A DNA stretch of 64,000 nucleotides from Certhia americana. Taxonomy: Eukaryota; Chordata; Aves; Passeriformes; Certhiidae. The stretch is from the NCBI GenBank assembly GCA_018697195.1, contig CM031857.1:60451697-60515696 (forward strand). Reading direction: 5' to 3'. Below are positions 10,445 through 23,538 of the stretch, one piece after another (position 1 is the stretch's first letter; each line of letters starts with the position of its first letter). The notes under the pieces are model-generated. The model ran no database searches. It was given only the letters and a program-made list of their open reading frames with translations, and was not told the DNA's origin. The position numbers and the translations under genes were made by a program.

Positions 10445-11208
10445 GGGGGTGTCTGTCCGCCCCGGCTCCGCTCGGAGCTCGTCGGTGGCGGGCAGCGGGC
10501 TGTGCCGCCCCCGGTGCGCTCAGGGCCTGGCGCTGCTCGCCCTGGAGAGGAGCTCCGGCCCGGCCCGCCGGCACTGCGGGGAAGGCCGGCATCCCTATCC
10601 CGGGGTCACTCCCGAGGCCCTGCGGGATCGGCGGCGGCCTCTCCGCCGGCTCCGGGACCGGGGCCTGGTGCCTGTCCGTAGTGCTGGGGTTATTAATTGC
10701 ACTTCAGTAAGGAAGCCAAGATGAAAAAGTGGGGTTAAGATAGAGTAAATGAAGCACACGGGAGGCTTGAACGCGGGTACTTGTGTTTTCTACTTTGTGC
10801 TAGTCGTTGGGCACACAATATCCATTTTGGAAGCAAGTGTTTCAACGAGTTGAGCTTTTCAAATACCTAGCAAATGCTTATTTGCTAGTCTAGAGGTGTG
10901 TTTGCATTTTAAGAAGTTTTTGTTTTGGTTTGGTGCTTTTTTGTTTGTTTGGTTGAAGTGATTCACTTATTAGTCAATGCTGGATTTTTCAGTAACTACT
11001 TGGAAAGTTTTTCACCAGACCTAAAGTTCAGTGCTAACTACTAAAGCACAAAGCAACATACGCAAAGTTATTTCCAGTGGCGTTTTGGGGACATTTCTGT
11101 TTTGCTGTTTACATTAGTGGTTGTCCTGGTAATGTCCTAGTGTCCATTAGGGATTGTGGTTTCATGTATGTCTTAGATGGAAAATGTTAAAGTGGATATC
11201 ATGCGATT
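10445..11208. other. Start of intron 1: end of CpG island and unique sequence
   Basis: The first part is the downstream shore of the CpG island. From about 10690 composition falls to AT-rich, with short T/G-rich runs near 10920-10950. No feature beyond the island is recognised. Confidence 0.7.
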
Positions 11209-11762
11209 TAGAATAAAACAGGATAATTTAATTGGAAGGTACCTACAACAATCATCTAGTCAAGTTGCTTGATGACTTCAGGGCTGACCTAATCTCAGTA
11301 TATTAATGAGGGTGCTGGCCAAATGCCTCTTAAACATTTGACTGGCTTGGGACATTGACCATCACCCTAAGAAACCTCTTCCAGTGTCTGACTATGCACT
11401 CAGTAAAGAAATGCTTCCTTATGTCCAGTTTGAACCTTCCTTGACACAGCTTTGAATCATCCTTGTTCATCCTATCACTGGATCCCAGGTGGAAAAGATC
11501 AGCACCTCCCTCTCTGCTTCCCCCATTCAGGAGGTTGTGGAAAGAGAGCAGTGGGGTTTGCCCCTCAGCCTCCTATTCTCCAGGCGAGACTAGCTAGTCT
11601 TCCGCTGCTCCTCACAGGACATGTCATCAGCTTGGTTGCCCTCCTTCAGATAGTTTTCCAGTTGTGTGCACAGGTAAGGCCACACCAGTGCTGAATACAG
11701 TGGGTAATCACCTACCTCCTTTAACCCCCTGGTGGTGCTGTGTTTGTTGGGCCAGCTTTTGC
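11209..11762 (-). mobile_element. CR1 LINE fragment in intron 1
   Basis: Reverse complement of the CR1 3' region, diverged. It begins tagaataaaacaggataatt then ttggaaggtacc, passes caatcatctagtc, ccctcagcctcctattctcc and ggccacaccagtgctgaata, then reaches atcacctacctcc and ctggtggtgctgtgtttg. About 550 bp in consensus order, with many substitutions and small deletions, so it is an old insertion. The 80-codon frame at 11452 is a by-product of it. Confidence 0.8.
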
Positions 11763-14700
11763 CGTGCTACTTTGTGGTGATAGTAACCAAACAGAGTAAT
11801 TACGTGTCCTTTGGTATGCTGCTTGGATAAGTGTATCAGGAGCCAAAAGTACTGTTCTGGAGGGCACAATCCTGTGGTTCCTAACAATAGCTGATTTAAC
11901 AGGAATTTTGGACTGTGACTTGAAACTTGCCCCTCTCATCTTCTGTACTTATATCTTTCTGAAAATGCAAAAGTTTTCCATAAAAGTAGGTTTTTATTAT
12001 CTTAGTTTGCTTTTCTTGCTTTCTATTGCCTGTTCAAAATTTTTGCACAGTTATCAGCCCTTGAGTTGTTTTACTGCCTTTTCAGCTGAACGGTTGCCAT
12101 TGGTAAGTGGCTTTCAGGTTTTGGCAATACAAATATGAGGTGCCTCTGAAACAATCTGTCCCTCTGCAGTGTTTGCTGCCCTCCTTGGGGATGTAGACTC
12201 TTGAATGGCTGTAAACATCTGTTATTCTGCAGTTCTGTAGGGTGGAAGCCAGAGGCTAAAAGTTGATCAGGCAAGTAATGGGCTGATTATCAGGTCCACT
12301 GGAATTATGCCTTGACCTAGTTGCCTTGGGAAGGGTAGTATAAAAGAGGGAGGAATTATTTCATATACTTTTGAGGAGTGTGAGGTGGAGTGGGAAAAGA
12401 AATAACAATTTGGAAATCTTGCTTAGCTGTGTTCATACACTTTAAAAAAGAATAGTAACCTAGAAGCTTCTAACTGCTTCACTGTTGCTCTTACTTATGA
12501 TTTTTCTCATATTATTAGATCTTAGAGTTATTTAACACATCTGTGAGTGAGCCTTCAGTAGTGCTTAATGTAGTATTATGTGTCTGACTACGCTGGTGAT
12601 TAAATAATGTTTTGTACCAAATTGGTTGTTACTGTTGCTGTCACCTGATGTCAGAATGATAAGTTTTCTAGTACAAAACCCAAGCTGAGTTTATATGTTA
12701 AAATGTGTCCTCACTTAAACTGCAGAAGCACTGCATGGCATGTCAAGTAATAAAAAAAGTTGTCCTTGCGTAGCTGAAAATCTGCTAGCTTGTAAAATAC
12801 TGCCTGTACTGATTGGATTTTAAGTTTCCTACATCTTACAAGGTTAGAAGAGTTAAGATAGACACTTGTTTATGTCATTTTCTGAAACTAGAGTTTACCT
12901 TTTATGATTCTGAATTAAAAATAACTTTATTTTTCAAGTAAAACAGTAATGAAGTGTAGTTAATACTGAACTATTCTATTATTCTATATCTATTCCCATC
13001 CCCCAACCAGGTATTGTCAGAGTAATCTGTTATAAAATTGTCTGTGAATTAGTAATGTTTACCTTCAGTTTATCAACTACATTTTTGTGAGGTTCTGAAA
13101 AGTAAAGTAACCCTACCTAGTAAACTTAACACTGGTAGGTAAAGCTGGGAGCTTTTTTGGTTTCTTTTGGTGGTGGTGTTTTATGAAAATGAATAAAAGA
13201 CCCCTGTAGTTTGTATGCAGAATTGTAGTTTTTCTGAAGACAGATCCCTGCAGCTCTTATTGAAAGCCTGCATTTTTTGGTGCTAGTTCTTTTCGTTATG
13301 CACTACACTGTTCCTTGGAATGACATTTTGGCTCCTGCTAGGGGAAAGATAAGGTGTTTGTATTACATGTCAATGAAAAAGATATTCTGTCTTGGAAGAG
13401 AAGTTCTGTATTAACTTTTTATTTAATTATCAAACATGACGAGGAAGGCCAAGTGGCAGAATTACCTTTTTGTATCATTATAGTTACATTAATGAATTTC
13501 AGAACCATTTTTTCAGTGCTCTTATTAAAATATGAACCTTATTGGAGCGTGAATTAGTGAATCCAGTTTTATTACTAGAAGTGAAGTCCAGAAGAACTGC
13601 ACACTACATCCCTTTATGTAAACAATGAGTTGCAAAGTACTTCTTACTGGCTTGCAACAGATTTTTTTGTGGTGGTGTTTGCTTGTTTTTTAAATTTCCT
13701 GTGTGACATTTCACAAGAGAATATGACAAGCCAAGACCTTTGCAGTGTTCCTAGATCTTTGCAGAACTTGGGAATTTGTTACATAGAAATGCCAACATAT
13801 TGTCAAAAAATGAACAATATGCCATGGCCTACAGCAGGTTTAGCCTGTGGTTCACAGATCTCGGGTCTGATGATTGATCTCTGTGGGAAAGCAAGAGGTG
13901 CAAACTGGATAAGTAAAGATTTTTTTTTAGTACAGCTAAATGGGCTTGTGAGTTTTTTGTCAACTGTTATAGATTCTTTTTGTTGCAGTGTGTGATGCCA
14001 TAAAAATTAGTAACTCTAGCAAAAAATAGTCTTTTAAAACATAATGTATTTTGAAGATTATGTAAACAATGTTGTAACTGTGAAAAGTTAGTCCCAGAGA
14101 TGAAGAGGAAGTGGAATTGTATGAGCTGTTTGGAAACAAAAGATGACTGCTTAAGAGTCCCTGAGAAAACCTTTGTATTAATGTCATAGTGGTTGTATAT
14201 TTGTAAATAAAAAATACAGAGTTGATGTACAACAAACTTCTAAACTGAGTTTTTGGTATTTCAGCAAGTGACATGCCATGTCTGGGTATGTGACAACCCA
14301 TGACTGGGTAACTCTGGATTTAAGATTGGTTTGCTTGCACGTGTCCTCTTGTAGGACTAATCATCTGATATGGTCCAAGCTCTAAAGCAAAAACAAGTGT
14401 ATGCCTGGAAACACAAGGAAGTTCTCAAAGGGATGAATCTAACACCACTTTCTAAGAACACAGCAGACATTTGGCAAAGTAGTCAGTTCCAGAATTCTGC
14501 AAGATGATCTGCTTTTCCCTCATGTCTTTTTGCTCTTCCAGTAAAATGTTTTTGGAAATCAAAGCTGGAATTGGTTCCTGCATATCGAGCAAGCTCAGGC
14601 AGGAGCCAAGATTTTCCTTAGACAGAAGCATAACACACATCTCATGTTTCATAGGAGACATGCATCTGTTTTGAGATTCTTGAGACGTCTTTTGTGATGT

Positions 14701-16538
14701 GCAAAATCTTGTGAACTTTGGTTGGTACCATGAAATCTTAAAATTCCAGTACAAAACAAAATGCCACATCATTGCATTTTTTTTCATTTTTTATTTGTTC
14801 AGGTGGATCCCTTACTGGCTGATCTGATCAATTTGCATTCCTGCTGGGTGACAAGTAATGGATAGTTAGAACCTGAGTTCTTCATGTCATTTTCACTCTG
14901 GAGGAGTGCAAAAAGTCCAGCATTTTGCATTCTGTTATGGGTAGCAACCCCAAGAAACTAATTCAGTTGCTATTTTTTTTTTTCTTCTTTTTAAAGAAGA
15001 TGCTAGGTATGTGAAAACAACTGTTACTAGCTGGAATTGTTACAACTACAAGAAACAAATTTGGGGCTATAATTAAAAGGTTAAAAAAAAGGATGGGTAA
15101 AATAAGGAGATTGAAGGAGGTTGAGGACTAGCTTGTTTGGAACACCTCTCTTTGCATAAGAGAAAACTGAAGGGGGTGAACTTGGTGAGATTTATATAAT
15201 CTGCAGGCAAGACACAAAATGAAACTAGTTCTCTTAGCAGATTCTACAGAGTTATTGCTCAGTGAATGCTGCAACTCTAGAATTGGAAAGCACTGAAGTC
15301 AGTAGATTGGTTTAAAAGTGGGTAAAATTTTTGACTGAGGACCTCAAGCAAAGCTTATTTGCCAAATGGTTATCCTGTGGCTTAGTATGGTTGGTTAAAA
15401 GATGACAAACTAGATAGATAAATGATTTCTTCATGTTGGAACAAGGTTAGCTGTAGGTTTCTGCTAGGATTAAGGAGTTCATTACATTAAAAAAATATTC
15501 TTAAGGAGTGACAGTACTGTTGGCACTGTAGCAGTTTGTTGATCTTTGAGGATTGCTAAAATCTGAACTAAGTGGGTACTTGGCAGCAAACTCTTCCAAA
15601 GCCATTGTCCAGTTCTTTCACATGGAGGTGTAGTTTCACATGGAGTTTGTAGCAACCCAAAAGTTGCTCATCCTGGGGAAAAGGATGCAAACCTATCTCC
15701 ACAGTGATGAGCTCTAAATTTGCTCCTGTTACATGCACACATACATGAGAAGGGCAGTGGTCAGACAGCTGTTGGGAATTGTTCACAAAAAATTAAATCA
15801 TTGTTAGGTCATTATGTTCATCAGTGGTGTGTCAAAATCATTAACAGTGAACATTAATGCAATCATCCCAGCACAGCAAGGGTTTCATAGACACTGAAAC
15901 AGTGGATATGAGTTATAGAAGATACTCTGTGCTGGGAAGATGAAGGTCTTTACTCTGAGAAACAGTACAATAGGGGGGTGAGATGATAAAGATCTATAAA
16001 ATCCATACATCATAAAGAAATGATGAATAGAAAGGAAGAGTAACTGTTTTTCTTAGGACAAGAATTAGGCCACATGGTGAATTAAACTTGCTACCTGATG
16101 AAAATTAAAGTAGCTTGTCAAGCAATATGTAATTAAATTGTGGAACTTATTTGCCACATGATACTATGGAGCAGAAAAAGTGTGAGTGAGTAAAAATTGT
16201 AATTAGGCAAAGCCAGGTAGGGATAGTTGCACTGAATATTGAACTCTACAGTGAAGTTGGACTACCAGCTCTAAAATGGCTGATAGCCAGGAATTACTCT
16301 GGATACTTATGTCTAGATATTTGCTGTGGTTTGCATTCTTGACCTGGATCATCTGCCTCTGGCCACCCTGACAAAAAGGGAACTGTGTTAGACAGCCCTT
16401 GACTGCATAAGTTAAAACACCATTTATGTTCTTATTTTAACATTGCTAGGTAAGTGTCCCCACACTGTAGTTCTGAAGAAAGGATTTTCTCCCATTTATT
16501 GGAGTTGAGGGAAGAGGGAGTGAGGATTTGGAAAGAAA

Positions 16539-16597
16539 TGAACTGAACTGTTGAAAAAAGAGAGAATTGAACTGAACTGTTGAAAACAGAGAGAAAA
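16539..16597. repeat. 29-bp imperfect tandem duplication
   Basis: Two adjacent units, each starting tgaactgaactgttgaaaa and running into a gagagaa stretch, offset by 29 bases with few differences. Confidence 0.8.
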
Positions 16598-18136
16598 GGC
16601 AAAGCAAGTGTGACAGTCTCCTGTGCACTCCATCTCAGCTGTGATTACCAGTGCGTTGCTGCAGCTCACCCTTCTGGTTTTCATAAGTTGCTGGGACGGA
16701 CTCTCCCTGCATCTTTTTGTGTGAGATCTTGAATTGATTTATGGATTGTCTTAGGGGACACAGACTTCACCTACAGGTTTCTCCGGTAGGAACCTAAAGC
16801 ACTAATACAAGATGTCCTTGATTTAGAGAATTGTTGCAACTTAGAATGAAGTGGTTGCTACTGTGGAAAAAAAAAGGAAAGAAAAAAAGCTTACTCTACT
16901 TGCAACTCATCTAAAGTTAAAGACCTTTAAATTGCCTCCGATCTCTTTTTTAACATCCTTTTCAGTGTCCTGACTTTTCTTGGTGTAGTGTCTCACATTT
17001 ATTCTTTCCAATCAATGAGTTCCCTGGAAATGTGTAGGTTTCCCATAGCTAGTCTCCCTTTTCAGAGTCCTTGGAATTTTGAATGTATTGAGTCTTGTTT
17101 CAGAAGTTATTTACTTAGCATTGTAATTCTTAGGCTTAGCCTTCTTTATGGGATGCAAATACTTTGTTAGGACAAGTGTTACTTAATGGGTTTGACATTC
17201 TGGTGATCAGTGACATTGTAGTTTCCTTCTTTCTACCTCTTTGTGTTGGTGCTCTTCGAAGAACTCATATTAAACACTGCATATTATCTCCTGTCTGCTG
17301 AGTTTCATAAGAGTTTTATCAATTTTTCTGTTGTTAAACTAATTTCTATCATCACATAAGCAAGGCGATGGGGTGGAGCTTGTTAGACAATTGAGATTTA
17401 CTGTTCTGGCTTGATTTACCTCTTCCCTCAAAAGAATTTTGTTTCTCAGTGTGGCATAAATAGGATTTTGGTAGGGATTTGAGGAAAGGATAGAATAAGT
17501 AGCATGCTTGATTACTATTTGCCTTTTCCGGCAAACCCAAATGAACTTCCCAGTGGAAGAGTGAATTAATAAAAGCAGCAGTGTGTTTGTCTAAAGTTTT
17601 CTGAAGGTCAGTATCTTATGATTTGAGCAAAAGTAGTTCTTTTAAACTTACATGTTCCTGGTAATTTTAATTATTAGTCAGAAAGTCTATGCCATCTAGA
17701 ACGTGGAAATTGTCATTTGGAGTAGATGTTGCATATAGATGAACCGGATCTCAGGAGAAAGACCTTTGCAAAGACTTTGCATTCTGAAATCATGGTATAG
17801 GACTCTTGAGACAGATTTATTTTTCTCCCTTCAATTTCTGTGTGCTCACATTCCCCAGCTGCTGAGTATTTAACCAGCAAGCTGGTGGGAGGGTACCTGG
17901 TGATTTTGGAGTAAGGTACTGTTACCATTCATACTGAGTGACTCATACTCAACAGAGTGATATTCATTAGGATTTTCTATGTGTATATTTTGTGTGTCGC
18001 TGCTGTTAAAATATAGCTGTATATAAATAATACACGTAGGAGGAGTACATAGGAGTAAGAAGCTGTCCTGAAGTTTTAGTTAGAGAAAATTGCACTTGGA
18101 AACATTGGATATTAAATATCCTGTACATATTATTTA

Positions 18137-18157
18137 ATTATTTATTTATTTATTTTT
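18137..18157. repeat. (TTTA)n microsatellite
   Basis: About five TTTA-type units embedded in an AT-rich stretch. Confidence 0.8.
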
Positions 18158-21100
18158 ATCTGTGATTGTCATAGCAATAAAATTAAAATAAATTTAAGAC
18201 TGATTCTCCAAGCTGTGCAGGAACAGTATATTTTCTACTTCTTTAGAGCAAAAGGGGCATATTTAATCCCAGTAAGAGTAATTCTAATAGAGTTGACAGG
18301 AAGAAGGAAAGACTCTCTTGGGGATGCATAGTATATGCATGTTTCTAATCACTTTTTTAATGTACTTAATGTAATGCATAGTCATGAGGTGTCAGATTTT
18401 AGGAGGACTGGACAGCTCTAGACTGATGTACAACCTTTGAGCTTCTTTGCACATTTAACAAAAAGAAAATGGTTTAAATAATCTTTATACCACTGGTTAG
18501 TAATTGAAGCATGATGGGTGTTCTTGTATTGGCATCATTTTGTACCCTTCACTTTGGGAAATGTAGCCTAGGTTTTGGAAGTGGAAGTGATGGTGTTAAC
18601 TGACAGCAAGTGAAGACTTATTGGAGAACAGGCTGCTGAACTTGCTTCTTTGTGAGGGAGTGCTGTCTGGGGGCAATGGTCAAGACTGGCTTTTTCTTTC
18701 TTGTTCATCTCCTAGTGCTCCAGGAACAGCTCAAGCTTCTAGTGCTGTGTCATATCTGAAAAAAAAAGCTGTTGAAGAAAGCCAGAGGAGAAAAAGCCAT
18801 GTGTGTTAAGACAGCTTCAAGATACTCTCAGTGGCATGGCAGCTGTGTCTTTGGCACAGCCCCAGCCTTAGTATATTTGTGTTCAGTTTAATGCTTTAGG
18901 GTGGCTGCCAGCATTTTCTTAGGAAAATGTGAGTGAGAAAGAGTGTTCACAGCTTGTATATGAGAAGAAAAAAAAAAGAAAAGAATTTTAAGAATTTTGT
19001 TACATGGACAAAGTAAACCCTCCCCAGTGTTGTGACATTGATATGTCAAATTGCTGTGGCCTGTTGGCCTGTTATGAATCATGGATTAGCAAATCTTCTC
19101 AAGGAGCAGAAAGCTTGCAGGAGCTCTTGTCCAGCAGTTTCTGACTGCAGGGGCTGTTTCTAGCATCTGCTGTTTTGCAGCAGTGCTGCTTGCTGGAAGC
19201 TTATCTTATCAAAGTTTGAAGTTAGTGAGGTTATCTTGGGCGCATCTCTGTGTGTTACCTGGAAAAGTTTGACATTTTTGCATTGCAGCTATTACTGTTA
19301 GATAACAGTGTGCCTGTGTTATCACTAAATTTCTTCTATTAAGTAGTTGTTAGAGACTCATGTTCACTTGTTTTTTTCAGTCTGCTGAGGTTTCCCTGTT
19401 ATATTCTTCTACTGTTGGAAAATACAATATATGTGATCTCAGTGTTTAAATACTTACAGATGTAAATTGGGATATAGCATTAAATCACGGGATAGAAGTG
19501 TGCATTATCCAGTACCCTCATGAAAGGCATTAATGTTATCCGCCTATTTAATGAGGGTATGAAATCACTTAGGTCTGATATTGATGGCAGGTTACTGAAT
19601 AGGTAAAATACTTCTTCCAGCTGTTGCTGGATCATCTTGTTTCATGGTATTGCTTGTTAGAATGATAGAAATGGAAATTGCCATTTATTATGGAAGCACA
19701 TTTCCACTTCTTTGGGTTGATGTTGCCATAATTTCTGTTAAGTTCATTGTAGAGCAGGAGTCAGAGTTTCCAAGCGCATATTTTGGGTTTTTTTTAACTT
19801 TTGTAACTGTGATACTGTGTCCAAGACAGTTTTAAATACAAAGCAGAGGTAAACTTTAAGCTACTTTTTAGAATTGTAATGCTAATGAACATTACATTTT
19901 TCATCTTAGTACACTTCATACACTACACTTTGTTATACAGTTCAAAGTACTAGTGAGGTGAAGTTTTCCATTTAACTGTTATGTGGAGAAGAGCGTGAGG
20001 GGGGAAAGCATCAGTGAAGGAGCTGAAGGAAGGTGGGTGATTTTCAAGGGTCTGGTTCTGACTGTGCAGAGTAGTGATTTCTGAATGAGGCACACTTTGT
20101 GTTGAAGTAATGAGGTACTAAGGAATGCTGAGAGGATCCTTATGTAGAAATGCGATCCATCAAGCTGCTTTTCATTGAAAACAGAATGTATAATGAGCAC
20201 TGTTATGATTCTTGGTTTTAAAAACTTACTTAAAGTTGTGTTTTTAAATTCAGATACAAGGTACAATACACAGTTATGTGTGTAGTACACAGATAGGTTT
20301 TGATAGGTTAGGGAATTGCAGTTCAGCTACTGTAAGAAGCAGCCTGGAATTCTGCCTTTTGGCAAATACTTGCCAAATACCTCTGCAACTTTTCACTTGA
20401 GTGCTGTCTACAGTTTGTGATACAGAATAGCATCAGATCTGTTTGTAACTGTGAAAATCATAGTAAGTGAAGGAAGTGGATACATCCTAGCTTATACTTA
20501 ATATTTCAAGATAAATGGGTTTGGGTTTGTTTAATAGTTAAATCATTCTCGAACATGTGGCATAAAATTATTTCAATCAATTTTTGTGTCATTAAATAGT
20601 AAGTAACAGTTTGTGGTAATCTCTTTCTTAATGGCCAAAGAAATCTCTCACTCTGAGTTTGGTCTGAAAAATTTCTGGCATATGTTTGAGAATTTAATTT
20701 TAAAGAATTGTCTAAAATAGAGAGAATTGCTGTGGAATAAGCAAATGAGGAAACAAGAAGGTGTTTTTATGCTTGAGGTGTTAAGTTTTGTACATACACT
20801 GAGTTTGCAGCCTTGATCAAATAACTGTTGCAGAAATTTGCAGTTGATGCTCATTTATGATTTTGGACACTTAGGTAATAAGATTCTGTATTCGTGGTTT
20901 TGAGATGGAAAAGATTTCCTTGGAGAATGCTGCTAAGGGTTTACCAGTGTATTATTTTCTCTAGGTTTGAGAATGCGGAAGAGAAGGAAAGTGAATGTCT
21001 GAACACTACTGTAGTCTATTCTCTTAATTTATGTTTTAGTTCCTAACTAAACCATGCCACCATATGATAATAACATGACAAAATGGAAAAAGCTAAATTT

Positions 21101-21959
21101 AATCTAGAAGAGTAATTGCTGTTATGCTTTAGCTGTGGTCATGTTTTCATCATGCTGTTGCTCTATAGATGAACTTAGTGCTTTGTAACTGCATAGTTCT
21201 ACTCTTAAATGTCTTCCAGTATTTTTTCTCTTTTCAGAATAATTACTGTGTTTCTATGTTATTTGATTCTTGAAATAATAGCATAATTTTTATCTTTTAA
21301 TAACAGTAATAACTGACTATCCCTCCACTTCCCCCCCTGCAACTTACTGACAGAACAGAAAGTAGCTTTCTGTCAGATTAAATGTTTCTGTGACTGACTT
21401 GGGAAGGAAATGTAATGAAAGCTTGAATTAGAGGATCATTCAAAAAAAGCGGGAGAATGAAGAACATACATTGTTCTTTGGTTACACTGGTCATCTGGCT
21501 GGAAGGTTAGATGAATCTTGAGTGTTAGAGCCCTTAATTTAAATCCTTCCTCTTCTTGAGCCTGCAGTGCTAAAATACTAAATTGGAAGTATTAATTAAA
21601 CCAAAGAATGTGGAAATAATTCTTAATAGTGAGCTACTTCAGCACCTGATTTTTACTTTCAAAAAACATTTAGGTAAGCAGTATGAAAACGAATATCATT
21701 TGGTCTCTTACCATGGCAGAGTTTTTTACACTGAAGGGCAATGCATATTTTCTCTTGTGCAAAGTGGTCCTTAAATTTTTACTAACTTTGAAAAAATGTT
21801 TTCTCTATTGCAACTCTGTGATATAACTGTAAACATTTTAATGAAAGAATACTGCCAGTTAGAAAAGTATGCTCCTGACAGCATGTTTAGACTGCAGTTA
21901 TGGATGTTGAACTTGGTTTTGCAGTAGTTTGAATGATCACCTTCACAGTTTTTACAGAC

Positions 21960-22504
21960 CTCTACTTGGATTTTGGATGAGAATACTGTTGATAACATGC
22001 TGATGCTTTGGTTGTTTATATTATCAATACAATATTTGTATTATCAATTAGCAATGTTTTTATTATCAAGAATTTTTCAGCTTCTCACTCCACCCTACCC
22101 ACAAGGAAGCTGGTGGTCACAAGGATGGAACAGAGCCAGGACAGCTCACCCCAACTGTCCCAAGGGATATTTCATACCATATGGAATGATGGTCAATGTA
22201 TATACTAGGGGAATAGTAGGGGAAAAGCTGGTCAGGGTCTGCTGCTTGGGAACTGGCTGTGCCTTAGCCTGTAAGTGGTGAGCAACTGCTTTTTGTGCTC
22301 CACTTATGTATATATTAATTCATTATAATTATATTTTTTTATTATTTTCTCTTCCTTTTATGTCCTGTTAATCTATCCTTATCTCAACCCACAAATTTTA
22401 CTTTTTATTTTTTTTCCCCCAGCCCTTTCCCCCATTCCACTGTGGATGAAGGAATGAGTGAGTGGCTGTGTGGTGTTCAGCTGCCTGCTGGTTAAATCTC
22501 AACA
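21960..22504 (+). mobile_element. Decayed ERV LTR (5'-truncated) in intron 1
   Basis: Matches by eye a bird ERV LTR family: ggatgagaatactgttgata, then tttttcagcttctcac, then agccaggacagctcacccca, cataccatatggaatgatgg, tatctcaacccac, ggaatgagtgagtggctgtg and the terminal ggttaaatctcaaca. Characteristic CpG sites of the family are converted by transitions. It ends in CA at 22504 and is followed by a decayed primer-binding site and leader, so this was the 5' LTR of a longer provirus. The first several tens of bases appear lost. Confidence 0.75.
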
Positions 22505-22513
22505 GTCCTTTTT

Positions 22514-22531
22514 TGGCATCTAGTATGGGAC
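22514..22531 (+). other. Degenerate retroviral primer-binding site
   Basis: The sequence tggcatctagtatgggac, ten bases after the LTR end, aligns with a Lys-tRNA-type primer-binding site at 11 of 18 positions, and every mismatch is a transition. Position and pattern fit a decayed PBS; taken alone the match would be weak. Confidence 0.5.
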
Positions 22532-23496
22532 ATAAAGGTTTGAAATAGTGGAAGATATGACTGGACCATTTGGAAACAAATTTCTTGTTATTGTAGAGTT
22601 ATAGAATTGCTTGGGTTGGAAGGGAATGATTACCTAATTCTATCCAGCCCCCTTACCCTGGTCAGGGACACATTCTACTTGACTGCATTGCTCAAAATCA
22701 TATCCAGCCTGGCCTTGAACACTTCCAAGGATGCAACATCCCCAGCTTTTCTGTGTAGTTTCTTCCAGTGCCTCACCAAAGTAAAATATTCTTTCTGATA
22801 TTTCATCTCTATCTACCCTCTTTTAGTTTACAGTATTGATTTGTGTGTGCAGAGCTGTGTTGCATCTCGACAAGACTTGCTTTAAATGTCTAAGTGTATA
22901 TATAAGCGTATATATGTTGTATAAGTAACAATACTTGCTGTATATGTTCCATGCTGTGCTGTTTGTAACCTCTGGGGGCTGGGTTGAGGTTTTCATTGTG
23001 TTGAATTGTGTAGCACTGGCTCCCGGTAGCATTGTGGTAGTGAGACTGCTGTGGTGCTTGTGCTCGCACTGCCGCCATCTCCGAGCTTCGGGAGCCATCT
23101 GCGGGAACCAGTAATAATTGCACTGTGCCTCTTTCCTCCTCAGACAGCCTTGACTGCAGGGGAGACACTCCTCCATCTTCCCATTCTCCTCCAGGCTAAT
23201 GGCAGTAGCTCCGGAGGAGCTTTTAGTATCCTTGGCATGTTCAAACCAGCATGTTCCCATTGCTGTGTCTCCTGAATGTGTGTCAGGTCTTGTTCAGGGT
23301 GAAACAACTAGTCAAGAATATGACACAGACATTTGGCTCTGGGTTTGGGTAGCTATGAGTGGTAGTAGGGTGTGTGGGATGGTGCAGCCAAGTGCCTGGT
23401 ACAGTTGTCACCTCCAAATTTTGCAGTTTCACCCCAAAAAAGGGAAGGGAGCGAGTTTTTTTTTGTTTTTTTGTTTTTTGTTTTTTTTTTTTTTTG
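22532..23496 (+). mobile_element. Decayed ERV leader/internal remnant
   Basis: Sequence after the primer-binding site, interrupted by a CR1 at 22597-22830, resembles the untranslated leader of the bird ERV that carries this LTR, including the CpG-bearing stretch near 23070-23220 (gccgccatctccgagcttcg and following). The 74- and 132-codon frames here do not show gag, protease or polymerase motifs, so no viral protein is annotated. Extent is approximate. Confidence 0.5.
22597..22830 (-). mobile_element. CR1 LINE fragment nested in the ERV remnant
   Basis: Reverse complement of a CR1 3' end: tatagaattgcttgggttgg, then tctatccagccccctta, ggccttgaacacttccaagg, cagtgcctcacc and ctaccctcttttagttta. 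About 235 bp. It separates the ERV primer-binding site from more ERV-like leader sequence, which implies insertion after the ERV. Confidence 0.8.
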
Positions 23497-23538
23497 TTAA
23501 GTGTGGTGTTTATCTGCCTGCTAGATTAAACCACAACA
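23497..23538 (+). mobile_element. Terminal fragment of a second LTR of the same family
   Basis: The sequence gtgtggtgtttatctgcctg followed by ctagattaaaccacaaca repeats the 3' end of the LTR at 21960-22504 after a T-rich run. It is either the remnant of the 3' LTR after internal deletion or an independent fragment. Confidence 0.65.

Larger units (their letters stand above)
9880..10690. promoter_or_regulatory. TDRD3: CpG-island promoter of TDRD3
   Basis: An abrupt switch from AT-rich flanks to very GC- and CpG-rich sequence surrounds TDRD3 exon 1. No TATA box is seen close to the start codon. A GC box (ggggcggggg) lies at 10122-10131, and gccatggcggc at 9971-9981 resembles a YY1-type motif. 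A 51-base pure pyrimidine run at 10042-10092 and a G-skewed 32-bp tandem repeat just after the exon 1 donor fall inside the island. This is the usual architecture of a TATA-less housekeeping promoter. The TSS is probably between about 9900 and 10200, which is inference. Confidence 0.85.
11763..21959. other. Intron 1 unique sequence, about 10 kb, no exon seen
   Basis: AT-rich intronic sequence with scattered short ORFs and no recognisable conserved peptide on either strand. Small structures include a 29-bp tandem duplication at 16539-16597 and a TTTA microsatellite near 18137-18157. No CR1 or LTR fragment was recognised. Confidence 0.65.

Noticed and set aside
9939..10592. 217-codon minus-strand frame and other long frames across the CpG island
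   Set aside because: They run through the assembly gap and the 32-bp tandem repeat; high GC removes stop codons in all frames.
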